64,000 bases of DNA, taken from Pyrrhosoma nymphula. Taxonomy: Eukaryota; Arthropoda; Insecta; Odonata; Coenagrionidae. The notes under the pieces were generated by a model. It searched no databases, was not told the DNA's origin, and saw only the letters and a program-made list of their open reading frames with translations. Where the stretch lies: contig OY754331.1 of assembly GCA_963573305.1 (NCBI GenBank), positions 7,226,868 through 7,290,867 of the forward strand, given 5' to 3'. The position numbers were made by a program, and so were the translations under genes. Shown in pieces: positions 46,618-57,626 of this stretch; the stretch's first letter is position 1; the number at the start of each line of letters is the position of its first letter.

Positions 46618-47452
46618 ACGTAGGTTTCAATGGGTTGCAACGTATAAAATGAAACTCTATCTCGATAGGAATAAGACGCGAGTAGCAATTTTTGGAATAA
46701 TAGAGTTCCTCTGTAGCATAAGGAAAACGACGTGCATTTTCTTCCGCTGTAATTCTGTACAGTACGCCGCCAGAGGCAGAATGCAAGTCATCCGGTTGAT
46801 TTGCTCTGTTCTCAGTAGATATATGCTAGTCAGTTTCAATAGTCAGTTTTACGGAAGAAGAGAGAGAGAGAGAGTTAAGCGTTAACCCTTCTGTGTTTAC
46901 CGATAGGTGTCTTAATATATATTGCATCTGAGACAAGTCTCCATCATTAGGTTCCAATTTGTCGATAGGACTGCACTTTTTAATATTTAATATTATTTAG
47001 TTTACGGAGAATCTGTGCATTTAAAACAAATAATCCTTTTTATTATATCTTTTAATCTTGACCATCTACTTGATGCAATTGAGTGTGCAATAATGGATGC
47101 AAACTTCAATTCGTCAATTAAGTAGGTAATGATTGTGCAATTAAATTATTTTAGCCTTCTGCAGCACTAAAGTTGATTTCCTGATTTTTGGTGTGTGATT
47201 GGCGTAGTAAAATTGGATTGTGCATATGTTTTTAATTGTATTTTGTTAAATATATTAATCATCTAATATAATATGTCTATTATTAATATAATAACTATTC
47301 ATTGTAAATTATTCCAAATTTATTATGTCTATCATCCAAAATTATTATATCTATCTCAGAACCTCACCCCGAATTATGTCAACATGCGAACGAGTTCTTC
47401 GTCTACAGCGGCTAGACTTGGCCAGGAGTAGGGACAAAGAACCTGGATCAAG
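46618..47452. other. Unassigned AT-rich DNA
   Basis: GA repeat at 46858-46874 and TAATAT-rich sequence around 47240-47300. No recognised gene. Confidence 0.4.
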
Positions 47453-48442
47453 AAAGAACTACAGATTTGGTGCACCAAACGTGACAACATCGCCCACCAT
47501 CGGCACCTCCTCCACACGGAACTGGTACATTCTTTGCACTTGGCAGAATGGTCGGTTTTTGACGACAGTGCCCGGAATTTAGCAAGTGAGATCGCCTTTA
47601 AGAAGTTGCAGACAGCGAAGAAGAAACTGGAATGCCTAAACCAACGCCAGAATCAGCCCAACAAAAAGGAAACTGTGAGTTCAAAATTGCTCTCATCTTT
47701 TGCCTTTTATGATAGAGTTATCAACTTAAGCAACCACATTTTTTGACCTAAAGAACTAGATATTTTAAATTAAGGCCTTAAATACTGCCCCAACCTTCCC
47801 AATGGAGCAAAAGAAATTTCTGATCTTATATTGGATTGTGTAATGGCAGTGAGAAGTGAAGAATTAACGATTAAACACGTCGTGGCTCACCCCCTTGGCT
47901 CTATTCTAAAATCCGAGGCCGCAGCAATGACGAATTCGTTCGCCCAACAAACAAGTGAAGTTTCCACCATAAAAATTTTGAAAAAATCTTTTATCGATAA
48001 TTGACAATTAGTCATGAAAGCGGATAAAAGGAATTCGGAAGTGATCTTGGATTGCCATAGCTACGTGAATATGGATATTTTGGAACAATTAAAAATCATA
48101 TCGGCCGTGAGGAGAAAGGAACGCATCACTAATGACCACGTTTTCCCCTTCCATTCCCCACTCCTCGACCTCCCGCAGTTAATCCCAAACAAACCCTCCC
48201 ATCACTTTCGGTCAGTCATCCTCTCCCCCACCTCTCCTCAGACCCACGCTCAGCCCACCACCCCCACCCCTTCCCTCACCCCCTCCTCCAACTCACTCCT
48301 TCCCACTTGCACACCCAAGTTTCATACAACGCCGTTTTCCTCCACCCCCACCCTCCTTACCCTTCCTTCCCCCTCCCCATGTGACTATATATTCAGAATT
48401 GGTTATCTTGTATTCAGTCTTGATGATGCTGCAGTGCACTGA
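47453..48442 (+). pseudogene. PLE-7 coding remnant with RT and nuclease deleted
   Basis: One reading frame runs the whole length with three stops: TGA 47744, TAA 47771 and TGA 48002. N-terminal blocks are KKLECLNQRQN, FYDRVINLSNHIF and LKYCPNLPNGAKE, a typical PLE pre-RT pattern. LVMKADKRNSEVIL corresponds to the first RT block, usually written KADKGN.vVI. It jumps directly to YVNMDILEQLKI and NDHVFPFHSPLLDLPQ, the PLE C-terminus also seen in PLE-1. The palm, fingers and GIY-YIG core are gone. The absence of frameshifts across the joint suggests a template jump or deletion of a multiple of three. Confidence 0.7.
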
Positions 48443-48454
48443 AACATGTCGACT
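48416..48454 (+). ncRNA. Hammerhead-like tail of PLE-7 with mutated core
   Basis: Helix I AGTC (48416-48419) with GACT (48451-48454) is perfect. The core reads TTGATGA (48420-48426), a C3-to-U change expected to abolish cleavage. Helix II is short (TGC/GCA). GAAA is 48441-48444, palindrome ACATGT 48444-48449, then C48450 (GUC). Fold conserved, catalysis probably lost. Confidence 0.5.
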
Positions 48455-48938
48455 CAATAAATCAAATTTCTCCCGTGGAATAGAGCAAAGTATTTTTCCT
48501 TTTCCTATTCCAAATTCGTCAAAATTCAAACTTCAAGGAAAATGAACATGAAAATGTGTTGATCCATTATAAAATTAGGCTATAGAGAAATGGAACCAAC
48601 AAAACTCCAAGTGAGGTGCAGCCTTGTACTAATAAATATATAAAACATTCTGGCAACTTACCTTTCAGTGATATGCAGCTTAGCTTTGGTGATAAGAAAG
48701 AAATAAATACTTGAATCGGGATGTAATTTGACGAATATTCGGTTTTATTCGCGCCGGTAACGAACATCAGACCAATCAAATGATGGATTCTCCATTTGAA
48801 ATTGGGAAATTCGAATGCATTCGATAATGAGCCGTTGTCGTTTTCATGTGCGTTATTAGCTTAGCATGCAAAATTTATGATTTTTCATACCGGCCCATCA
48901 ATAGCAATCGCTATGTGGCCCATAAATCATTTTCCATT

Positions 48939-50005
48939 CTACGTCTACATCTACAAAGTACCGCGCGGGTGTGTGACACGGGGTGATTCCACACCAGGCA
49001 TGCAGCACTCGCCACAGCACAAGTCAGAACCTCGCATGCTCCCCCTGGCGCTAGGCGCAGGCCAAAAAGCAGTCAGGAGAACAGTGCGCAGTCCAACCGG
49101 AAACTGGGAGAGTGATACGTAAATGAACATGCAAACATGCAGAAAAATGCTATACACACATGTAGTGGTTAATATTACTAATACTGTTAATTTATGAATG
49201 CTACGAGATGCTACTTCATGCAGAGAAAAAATAAAATAAAATAATGCCGGAAAAATCGACCGTTGTAAAGTGTTATCAATGATGTTCAATATCAATGATG
49301 TTATTAAACACAAGTGAAAGTTCACCTCTACCTATTGAGGGTGGGAGTTTCATATGATTGATTTATCACAACTATTATGATCCCTTATTGTACCTGGGAA
49401 AAATGACATTTTAAATCTATCGGTTCTGCAGTCAATTTCCTTTATTTTATTCCTGTGATCGCTTCTACCGTAGTACGTTGACTGTAGCAGTATAAGTTGA
49501 ACGTCCGGCAAAAAGCTGTGTGCTCCGAACTTGCGCAAAAGATTTAACCTGTATTTCTCCCTTCGATCAGTTAGAGATTCCCACCCTAATTCCTCCAACA
49601 ATTCGGTAACACTGCTAAGTTTATCGTAACAACTTTTCACAAATCTTGCTGCTCTCCGCTGTATTCGATCTATTTCAGAGATTAGTCCTACTTCGTAAGG
49701 GTCCAATATGCTAGCGGCATACTCCAAGTGAGGTCTCACGAGTGAAAAATAACCCCTCTCTTTAACCTTCTCGTCGCATTTTCCTAATACTCTTTTGATA
49801 AATCCCAATTTGCGACTAGCTTGTCCGCAGATTTCCCGGACGTGTTTCCCCCAAGACAGGTCCTGAGTAAGGGTCACACCTAAGTATTTTACTGATCCTA
49901 CATTTGATAAGTCTGTTTGATAAATTGTGTACGTTTCGTTGACCGAGTTATTCTTTTTTCAAAAATTCGTAACAACGCACTTTTTAAAATTCCATTATAT
50001 TGTGA
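48939..50005 (-). mobile_element. LINE-A copy 2, 5'-truncated
   Basis: Aligned with copy 1 over its full length from the GATGTAGACG-type end at 48939 to 50005, where similarity stops abruptly. The untranslated region and coding end are co-linear with copy 1, with small indels. The unrelated sequence upstream marks the truncation point. Confidence 0.8.
49350..49877 (-). pseudogene. LINE-A copy 2, RT C-terminal fragment
   Basis: 175 open codons beginning at the LTQDLSWGKHV block. They continue through RKLGFIKRVLG, LEYAASILDPYEVG, IDRIQRRAARFVK and LGWESLTDRREKYRLNLL to TIRDHNSCDKSI. Upstream the frame is broken by a stop in the VKYLG region, although sequence similarity to copy 1 continues to 50005. 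Lacks the catalytic palm. Confidence 0.8.
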
Positions 50006-50456
50006 AGTCTATTTCGGGCAACATTTTTTAATTGTAGCTACAACTTTTTCCAGAACTTTATAAATATTTAGGTTGGTGCCCTAGAAACTTAAGTATGCCT
50101 GAAATATATCCCATAAGGAGGCTATTAAGCTACCTCAGTTAGTCAAACAAAAACGCGAAATCTGTCTCTTTAAATTCGTGTATAACAACTCTTACCGATG
50201 GAGGATGCAGTTAAAAAAACAATGCAATCTTAATTTTTAATTTAAGAAGTTATTTCAAAAACATTCCCTTTTGATAATCATTGCGAGTCACAGTGTAAAA
50301 GTAGATAAACTTGCACAAAGCAGTCAAAATCGTAGAAATCAATGAACAAGATTTAATATAACTTACCATCCCCACTTATTCTTATACAGTTTAAGTAAAA
50401 AGTGAGCGCATGCCTTTCACTGCTAAAGCCTCTCCGTGTATAATACTCCGTGTATA

Positions 50457-50531
50457 GGTGAAGGGACCTTGAGGACGCCAGCAGGTCCTTCACCTGAAGA
50501 CGCCAGCAGGATAACTGGCGAAACTGTTGTG
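50457..50531 (+). ncRNA. Hammerhead ribozyme candidate, solo PLE tail (PLE-8)
   Basis: Core CTGAAGA (50494-50500), one extra C, helix II GCCAG/CTGGC (50502-50506 with 50515-50519), GAAA (50520-50523), helix III A-C-T-G-T (50523-50527), T50528 giving GUU, and helix I CAC (50491-50493) with GTG (50529-50531). A truncated inverted copy of the upstream flank (GGTGAAGGGACC, 50457-50468, against 50484-50494) suggests a remnant of a tail palindrome. No coding sequence nearby. Confidence 0.6.
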
Positions 50532-51049
50532 CTGAATGACAACTGACGCGGATGCAACCCGAAAAATGTTGAAATCATTATGTTGTCTTTTTTGTCTCTC
50601 TTATTACGGGATCTATTTTCTTGAGATCTTGAAATCGTCTCACATTTTCTTATAAATCTGTTTGATTTGACGGCCATGTCCTTACCATACTCATTACTCA
50701 GATGACACCTTAAATAGCTGAAGTGTGGTACTTGTTCTATTGCCTTATTGTCGATTTAAAATTTTTGATTTCACGATGTAGGTGCCCTTGAGTACCATTG
50801 CTTTATGCGGATTCCACACGGGTACTGTACACCATTGACTGTACACCTAATGCCTTTTCCCAATTAGATTTCCTCCTTTATTGGATCATTGGTTTCATTG
50901 TGAAGATAATAAAAAAACGGGACCTACCCTTTGTGAGTCCTGCTTCATCACCTAATGTATGTATCATCTTCATCATCACAGTATGGCCTCAGTGATTGTA
51001 CGGAGTCTCAAATTAATAATTTCGCTGTAGGACTTACATGCCACTCTTA

Positions 51050-51520
51050 GTAAGCTTATTGCTCCTTAATTATCCGGGTCCTTGCGTTATCATCTTTTGA
51101 AGCAAGGGAAAACCTTTGCCAGCTATCTGAAATATCTTCTGTTAACCAGCGCATGTAACATAGATGTAAATAATCGAGTTTTGAATCGGATGGTCTGTAA
51201 AGTGAAAAAATATGTATATTCCTTTTGTTTTGTGGTTTAGTAGTACACCACACGCTCTCTATTTCATTGTCGTCTAATATTTGTGCGGTGCTATTCAAAT
51301 GTGATTTAACTGTTTAGAATACTCCGCTGCCAGTTCTATCCGGTCGATACTGCCTGTAGATTTTATATCCTGGTAGAATAACTTCGTTATCGCTTATATC
51401 TTCTGCAAGCCAATTCTCTTTGTTCCAATTACTATACCTGCGTTTTGAAATATGTGCTCCACTTCGGCGAGTTTGTTCTTTAAGCTACGTCAATTTACTA
51501 CTACTGAGTGATCTTTGCGT
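51050..51520 (-). pseudogene. LINE endonuclease (APE-type) N-terminal fragment
   Basis: On the minus strand: LKNKLAEVEHIFQNA (about 51490), then in another frame WLAEDISDNEVILPGYKIYR and RPDRTGSGV (51420-51340). SHLNSTAQILDDNEIESVWC and FSLYRPSDSKLDYL (51300-51180) follow. This is the ETWL...l.GY.iyR.DR..r.GGGV......e.vW......YRpP.s block series of the endonuclease in CR1/jockey-type LINEs. The catalytic ETW glutamate position is altered (ENW). Frames are broken. Confidence 0.65.
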
Positions 51521-51639
51521 TGATCTTCTCTAGAGGTGCTCATTAACGAGATTTTACGTCGTTCATTTTAGTGCGCGTTTTGGAACTATTTTCGCGAATT
51601 GAGTAACATTTATTTGAACTTGCCCAAACATTTACCTGC

Positions 51640-52246
51640 AATGATGATCTGAGCCACACTGAATATCTCAAAGGCTGTATTCGAATCTATGTTTTCGAGC
51701 GTTAATCCGGCTAGATGATCTGCTATTCGTCCTTAATTCCCGAGCTCTGTTTTTTCTTCAGTTCCTTTGAGATTTGTATCGGGAATATTTCTTAATTATG
51801 CATTAAAATCCTTAATTATCACCACATGACCCTTTTAAAAGCAATTAAGCTGCTATAATTCTTTCATCAGTGGATATATACTCACATATTGCCTCGCCAT
51901 TTATAGCCTACTAGGGTGAACAACTTGCACGCATAAGTGAGCCCTTCCCAAGTGTAAAACATAAACTATTCTTTCAATTACTTAATACCCGTCAGTTTGT
52001 TTTAGTCTAAAAAATTGTTGCTATTCCTATTTTGTTCCTTTAGAAAATCTCGTTAACTCCATATACAATTGCACCTTGACCCTGTGTACTCAATGTAGCT
52101 ATTCTAACAATAAGTTTCGTCATTATTCCATGACTCTTATTCCGTTTTCCATTATTAGACCTAGAAGTCCTATCCTTTTCTGATACATGTTTGAATATTA
52201 TGTGTAGTCTGTTTTTACTTGAGCAATTTAACAGTCTACTTCTCAT
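51640..52246 (-). pseudogene. Second LINE endonuclease fragment (different element)
   Basis: On the minus strand: RIATLSTQGQGAIVYGVNEIF (52120-52060) and RIVYVLHLGRAHLCVQVVHP (about 51990-51930). HVVIIKDFNA (about 51835-51805) and ENIDSNTAFEIF (about 51690) complete it. Four stops interrupt the series. It matches the gvgi....., Ri..v.l....l.vvq.y.P and iilGDFNA blocks of an RTE-like endonuclease, with GDFNA changed to KDFNA. Upstream in minus-strand order of the 51050-51520 fragment, but domain order shows they are separate elements. Confidence 0.6.
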
Positions 52247-52569
52247 TTCTCAACCTGGAGGACCAGGAGCTTTGATTTCGGACCTTTTATTTTGTGTATT
52301 CATGTTTCTCTTTTCGGTTGCATAGCTTCGACAATTTGCGCAGCCACAGAGCATTTTAGGATCCTCCGCATCTATACTAGATGTATTACACCTTTCTTCC
52401 CGTGCATGAAAGAGGACCAATAGTCACTCATCTCTCCGTGCACCTGGAAAACATTCAGGGTGTCTACTACAACGAACACAACAAACAAAATAGGTTACGA
52501 ACTCCTCGAATGACCACGCATACAGTTTTTATTCAGGCTTTGCGGTTTTCTTATAACATAAGTTTGCAC

Positions 52570-52590
52570 ACCCGTTGAATTTCAACGGGT
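52570..52590. repeat. 10 bp palindrome before Helitron-like sequence
   Basis: ACCCGTTGAA and its complement TTCAACGGGT around a single T. It precedes TACCTTCCGCT and a TATATATAAAAG start, a recurring context at arthropod Helitron-like ends. Confidence 0.65.
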
Positions 52591-52781
52591 ACCTTCCGCT
52601 CGTCTTTATATATATAAAAGTCAATGTATGTATATATGTATGTGGGTATATTCCACATCTCCTCCTTAACCACTGGACCGATTTTGATGAAATTTGGAAC
52701 ACGTGTTTGTCACTGACAGACAGCAAACACTGTAGCGTTCAATTAACCAAAACCCTATTTTTTTCAGGGTTAAGGGTGTGA
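52591..52781 (+). mobile_element. Helitron-like 5' end, second family
   Basis: TCTTTATATATATAAAAG start, then CTCCTTAACCACTGGACCGA and TTTTGATGAAATTTGG, the sequence pattern common at Helitron 5' ends. It ends near a AACCCT/AGGGTT hairpin at about 52750-52771. It is directly followed by the next Helitron-like unit. Confidence 0.45.
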
Positions 52782-53306
52782 TCCTTAGTAATATATAACA
52801 TTTAATGGTCTTTGTCTGTCTGTTGCTCCATCACGCAAAAACTACTCGACCGATTGAGCTGAAATTTGGCATGCATATAGAAAAGATGTCTGGTTGTAAT
52901 ATATGCTATATTAAAAAGCCCTAAGAGCCCCCAAAAGCCCCTGAGGGTCACCCCTGGTGGTCCATGCTAAGCATTGGGTTCGGTGCAGTGGTTTCATTTT
53001 TTACTTTTTAAAAGTGCTTTCACTCAAGGGCTGGAATTTTTTTTTGTTGGATGGCTGAATAAAGGAAGTTTCTAATTTTATCAATCAAATTTCTTCTACC
53101 CTCTGAATTTGCCTGAAATTCATCTTTTCAACTGAAAAATCTCACATTTTTATTGGAAGAAAACAATAACATATTTCCTTGACAACCAGAGCATTTATTT
53201 TCAGAGAATATTCACGCCTCTAGCATTTAAATATCACGCTTTCCTGTAGGCCCATAATAGCACGTAGAAATAAAATCTGTATAAGAAGAGCCCAGAGTCC
53301 CAAGGG
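52782..53306 (+). mobile_element. Helitron-like repeat, copy 2
   Basis: Co-linear with 39938-40446: TCCTTAGTAATATATAACAT start, CGACCGATTGAGCTGAAATT, GGTTCGGTGCAGTGGTTTC and GAGTCCCAAGGGC near the end. Many substitutions and small indels, so an older pair. No coding capacity. Confidence 0.6.
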
Positions 53307-53365
53307 CAATTGTAGCAATGTAGCAATTCCGGAATACTGAGAGAAAAGGGGCCAAATCGGACTTT

Positions 53366-53640
53366 TATGTACAACTAGATATTTTGAATGTCGCTACCAA
53401 CAAAAATGTTAATCTCCTAAATGTATATGTGTTTCCTTCCTATTCTCCTCTCTTCTTATCTATACTATCCCCCATTGACCGAACCTCAACGTGAGGCACG
53501 TCTCTGACGTAATTGACTCCCTTCACTTCTTCTCCCCCCTCCCCCTGCTCTGTCCCTATATAATGAATCGCTGAATTTTGAAAGGAACTTTGATAATGAT
53601 TGCTGTGCAGTCGAAACCTTGGTCGGTAATAAACCAATTT
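53366..53640 (+). mobile_element. PLE-9: decayed Penelope-like 3' end
   Basis: Coding trace YVQLDILN, VNLLNVYVFPSYSPLFLSIL (53366-53470) aligns with the C-terminus of PLE-7 (DILE...ND.VF..HSPLLDL). A C-rich stretch (53525-53550) and a hammerhead-like tail follow, the same order as in PLE-1 and PLE-7. Confidence 0.55.
53586..53630 (+). ncRNA. Hammerhead-like tail of PLE-9 with mutated core
   Basis: Core TTGATAA (53590-53596; C3 and G8 changed), extra T, helix II GATTGC/GCAGTC (53598-53603 with 53607-53612), GAAA (53613-53616), helix III ACC-TT-GGT (53616-53623), C53624 giving GUC. Helix I has three pairs including G-U. Helices persist but the core is inactive. Confidence 0.45.
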
Positions 53641-54559
53641 TTGAGTGGAATATAGGTACTATGTTATATATTGTTTCATCATGTCGGCACTCGAGAGGAT
53701 ATTAACGAACGAGTCGGCTGTTCCTTCTGCACGCTTGTCTCCCCCTCTCTCTGTTGGCCGGGTGCGCGGCGGGCGAGGACTGACAGGACCACTTCCTCAT
53801 CTGCATCTCATCTCAACTCCCGCCGTTTTTCCCTCCCTACGTCCCCTCTTCAAAAGTCCTCCCTCCCACCCCCCATTACCCCCCTCATCCCCCTCATTGC
53901 TTCTTTCGGTTCCCCTCAGTGATGATGGCAAGTCACGGGCATCGGTTTGCGTCCTGCAATCATCGCTCGCTGAATGAAATTAAACTGCCTTGCCCAGAGG
54001 TCGGCATCGAATTCCGGTATTATTTCCTCAATAAACCACTGTATTAGCAATCACAGATTGACGGGTTTTTTCATTTTTTAAATTGATTAATGTAATTAAA
54101 ATCGTTTAGTACAAAAATTAAAAATAACTCTCCATATTTTATAAGATAAAGAACTTTAATGCGATTCAAAAGTTGGGTTGAAACTCATTTTATGTTTTGT
54201 TATCTGTATGGCACAATTATTCACCGTACAATTTACCACTTTTATATTAGTTCGGTTTCCGTCATGTCTGTCTGTCTGTCCGGGTGGAATATTGCGACCG
54301 AGTTTAAACTAACTTCCCGATCAGCTAGAGACTTGTAATTTTAACCATAGCTCAGAAGTGGATGACAATGCAATGTTAGCTATCTATTATAACAATTAAT
54401 TGATTAATTAACGATTAATTAATTATTTCAATTCCACACACTGTTAGCTGAACAGAATCTAAAATACATCGGGAATTTCCCATACGTCCTTGTCAGAGTC
54501 TCATCATAATGTATAAAATCGATTGGAAACTTTCACCAGGGCATAAGACTAAAAAGCAG
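53641..54559. other. Unassigned DNA with a pyrimidine-rich patch
   Basis: 53730-53920 is C/T-rich and GC-rich with overlapping frames of low complexity. 54250-54290 has a (GTCT)n stretch after TTTATATTAGTTCGG, which resembles a Helitron-like start but is unsupported. TTAATTAAT-rich sequence lies at 54390-54425. Confidence 0.35.
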
Positions 54560-55015
54560 AAAATAATTAATTAAATAACATTTTTTAATATACCAAGTTT
54601 TTAAAACGGACAAAAAAGTATAAAATAATTTTCCCTGGGCCCTTCTAAATTTTTGAGGGTGAGTTTTTAATGCCTATGGAGATATTTGTAAGACTCGAAG
54701 AGAAAAACGTGGGGCGCAGGCAGTAGATAATAGAAGTAGATAATCCGGATGAATTCACAACTAATTTCAGTGCATTGCAAATGGTATTAACTGTGGGAGT
54801 TTGCTCAACGACATCTGGTCCCTTTACTCCTCCTTAATTATCATGGGTTGTCTGCGTCCGACGTTTTTCTCTTCAAGTCTTACAAATATCTCCATAGCCA
54901 CTAAAAATTCACCCCTCAAAAATTTAGAAGGACCCAGGGAAAATTATTTTATACTTTTTAGTCCGTTTTAAAAACGTGGTATATTAAAAAAAGTTTTTTA
55001 TTTAATTAATTATTT
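54560..55015. repeat. Large inverted repeat, ~160 bp arms
   Basis: Arms 54560-54719 and 54852-55015 are ~90% identical inverted copies. Shared blocks include GGCTATGGAGATATTTGTAA-type sequence, AAATTTTTGAGGG and TAAAATAATTTTCCCTGGG. The 132 bp spacer is unrelated. Ends are AT-rich (AAATAATTAATTAAAT), and no unambiguous flanking duplication could be read. It could be a fold-back DNA transposon; superfamily unknown. A transcript would form a long double-stranded hairpin. Confidence 0.75.
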
Positions 55016-57583
55016 CTAGCAAAGATAAAAGTAAAAGTTGATGTTTCCCTTTTGATGATTTTTCTCAGGTCCTCTAGCTGGTCAAGGGCTGCATGTTGTC
55101 CACCGACGTTTAGACATTAATGTTCGCGCAATGTCCTCAGTCGTGCTCAACCGTCGAGCACGGTCCTCGGGAGAATGCTTGGCTCGAGTATCGATACATC
55201 AGTCGATAGAATGCAGTCCCGGAGGAAGCCCCGAAAAGAATTTGTTCAACTTGAGATAAGATGAAGTTCTCACGCTAATAGCGGGGAATCAATATGGATA
55301 AATTGAAACTATGAAAATTGCTTAATCGCCGTAATTCCCGCCTTTCCCGATACCACTGCTGGATCCTGTCTCACGAGCTGTGAGTGACCTCTTTGAAGAC
55401 CTTATTTCTTTATGATGTTACATCCTTGATGGACTCTTGAGGGCAGAACATCGACGTCCCTTGTTAGCTGCTGAAATGACCACGTGAATGGAGAACCGTG
55501 AGCGGTTTTGTTTTATGGTCTATGAATCTGGTGAGCCATCGGTCGGTGGTTCGATTCCCGTTACAGCAAGATTTGTCGCAAGTGGTCAAGATAAAGTCTT
55601 CCAAAACTGAATTCGTAGATTGGGAATCATCATTTGGAACGTAGTGGTGTGCGTATTGACTTGGAAAGCCATGAATGCATCTTTAGATTCCCGGTCTATG
55701 ATACTATTTCGTTTGAAAATCTATGACATTCTGTCCGAAATTCTGCATAACTTTCGAAAATTCAGGAGTTCCCTCGAACCAATTTATATAGGCACGTGCG
55801 AACATAGTTATATCTTAACTTTTAACCAAATTCAAAGGACGAACAAAGGTGCAACTTTAGCCTAAAAATATACCTGCACTAAAAAGGAATTGTGCATGTG
55901 GAAAGTAAAAAAAACTGCGATACCATGAAAAAAAATGATTTTTGCAGATTTAGAAATATTTTGTCAGGATGACCATTCTATATATTTTCTTGAATTTTGC
56001 GATTATTTCTTAATAGATTCATCTCCAAAACAATTACTCTGTAATAGGTGTGCCCTACTTCGAATAAAGTGAAAGAGTTATCAAGCCTTTCACTCAATCT
56101 GACGCGGGGAAATTGGATAAGAATGCAATTCATGAAATGCAGAGGATGATAAACTACTATGACGATAAAAGTAGATGTAACGCTAACTCAAGTGTAATAA
56201 AAGCATGTTTTTTTTAAGTTGGAAACAGCATGGAATAAAGAAAATAAAAAGAAATTATCTCGATGGTACTAGAATTATATCGACAAACATCTCAGAAGCC
56301 GGTCAATCGAATTTGTTCAAACATTTGGATCAGATGAATAAGACATCGTGTAACAACTTCCGCTTCGATAATTGATTGTGCCCAAATCGCGGAGAGGGAA
56401 TGTCCAATGTGGAATCAGTCTCTAAGCGCCGCTTACCTAATACTGGCCATCACCTCGCTGTTAGTTAGCACCACCACCTAGTGGCGCTTCGAGCTTAATA
56501 TTCATCTATATACAAATAGTTTTCTCGAAAACTGGCAAGAAGCATTTGTTTAAATTCAAATTCTATAACGCAAGACGAGGTTACACAGATTTTGCATAAA
56601 TTGCAGTTTGTGCCCACCTCAATGGAAGGGATTCGCTGATCGTTCTTTCCTAAGATTGGTTGACTGCAGCAGTCCTTCATCCCTTGTCTAATCTCTCTCT
56701 CTCGTAGTTCTCTTTGCCTACCCATTTATTTATTTGGTCCATGTATTTATTTCTCGGGCTTCCTCTCGTGGCTTTTCCATCTATTTTTCCTTCAAATATA
56801 TTCTTCGCAAACTCATTGCGCCTCAGAGTGTGTCCATTTAAGAGGAAATAATATTATGAATTCCCATAACCACATAACATAGTCATGCTTTTCTTACCCC
56901 GTTAATCGAAATTGTTCTAGAATTTCCTACCGCGTTAATCGAAGTCGAGTTTATGAAATTTTAACTTCATTGAATCTGAACGAAGGATCGTAAAATATCA
57001 TCGAAACCTAGCTCAAATAAATTTCAACAGCAAACAACAATATTTTTGGCCTTGAAATCAGCATTTTGGCCGCAGTAGGCCATTCAAATGGCGCACCGGA
57101 AAGGGATTAATATTGCCATTCTGAACGTTATTTCTACATTTTATAATAAAAAGCGGAAATATAATTAGAAGTGCGCGCTTTCTTAAAGGAAGAAGAAGAA
57201 GCCACTTCACCTCGTCGCATTTTTTCGCTCGTCGGCGCCTCCGGCAGAGATACACTCCATTAATACACATGAATACATTTCCCTCTAACTGCTCCCATTC
57301 ATTTAGTTCCTATTTCAGAAATCCAGTTTGTTTTTCTGAGGAACTTATTTATGCATTTCACTTCTCGTTTTAACTGCAAACATTAGGTTTAAATTCACTC
57401 ATCACTTTGGAATTAAACAGAATGTAATGATGTAAAAAAATAATCTACCATCCGTGAAGATTTTAACCCATTTTCCAAACCTCACCATGTAAACAATTAA
57501 CTTATTCTAGTGTACCGTTGTGGTATATCATTGCAATTTTTATTTTTTTAACCATTGATATGCAAACAAAACATTAATATAAA
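55016..57583. other. Unassigned DNA
   Basis: No recognised genes. A B-box-like GGTTCGATTCCC at 55548 lacks a supportable A box. Confidence 0.4.
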
Positions 57584-57626
57584 CGCCTGATGATGATTAC
57601 TCTTCGAAACACGGTTCGTGTGTGTC
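57584..57626 (+). ncRNA. Degenerate PLE-like tail
   Basis: CTGATGA (57587-57593), a very weak helix II, GAAA (57606-57609), then a real helix III ACACG/CGTGT with loop GTT (57609-57621). The next base is G, which hammerheads do not cleave. No helix I. Probably an old solo tail. Confidence 0.3.

Larger units (their letters stand above)
47453..48480 (+). mobile_element. PLE-7: internally deleted Penelope-like element
   Basis: Keeps N-terminal sequence, the start of the RT domain, the extreme C-terminus, a C-rich 3' region (48180-48380) and a hammerhead-like tail, but lacks most of the RT and the nuclease core. The only PLE in the window with N-terminal sequence. The deletion joint lies near 48052. 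Confidence 0.7.

Noticed and set aside
55540..55565. GGTTCGATTCCC as a tRNA B box
   Set aside because: Isolated; no A box at proper spacing and no cloverleaf.
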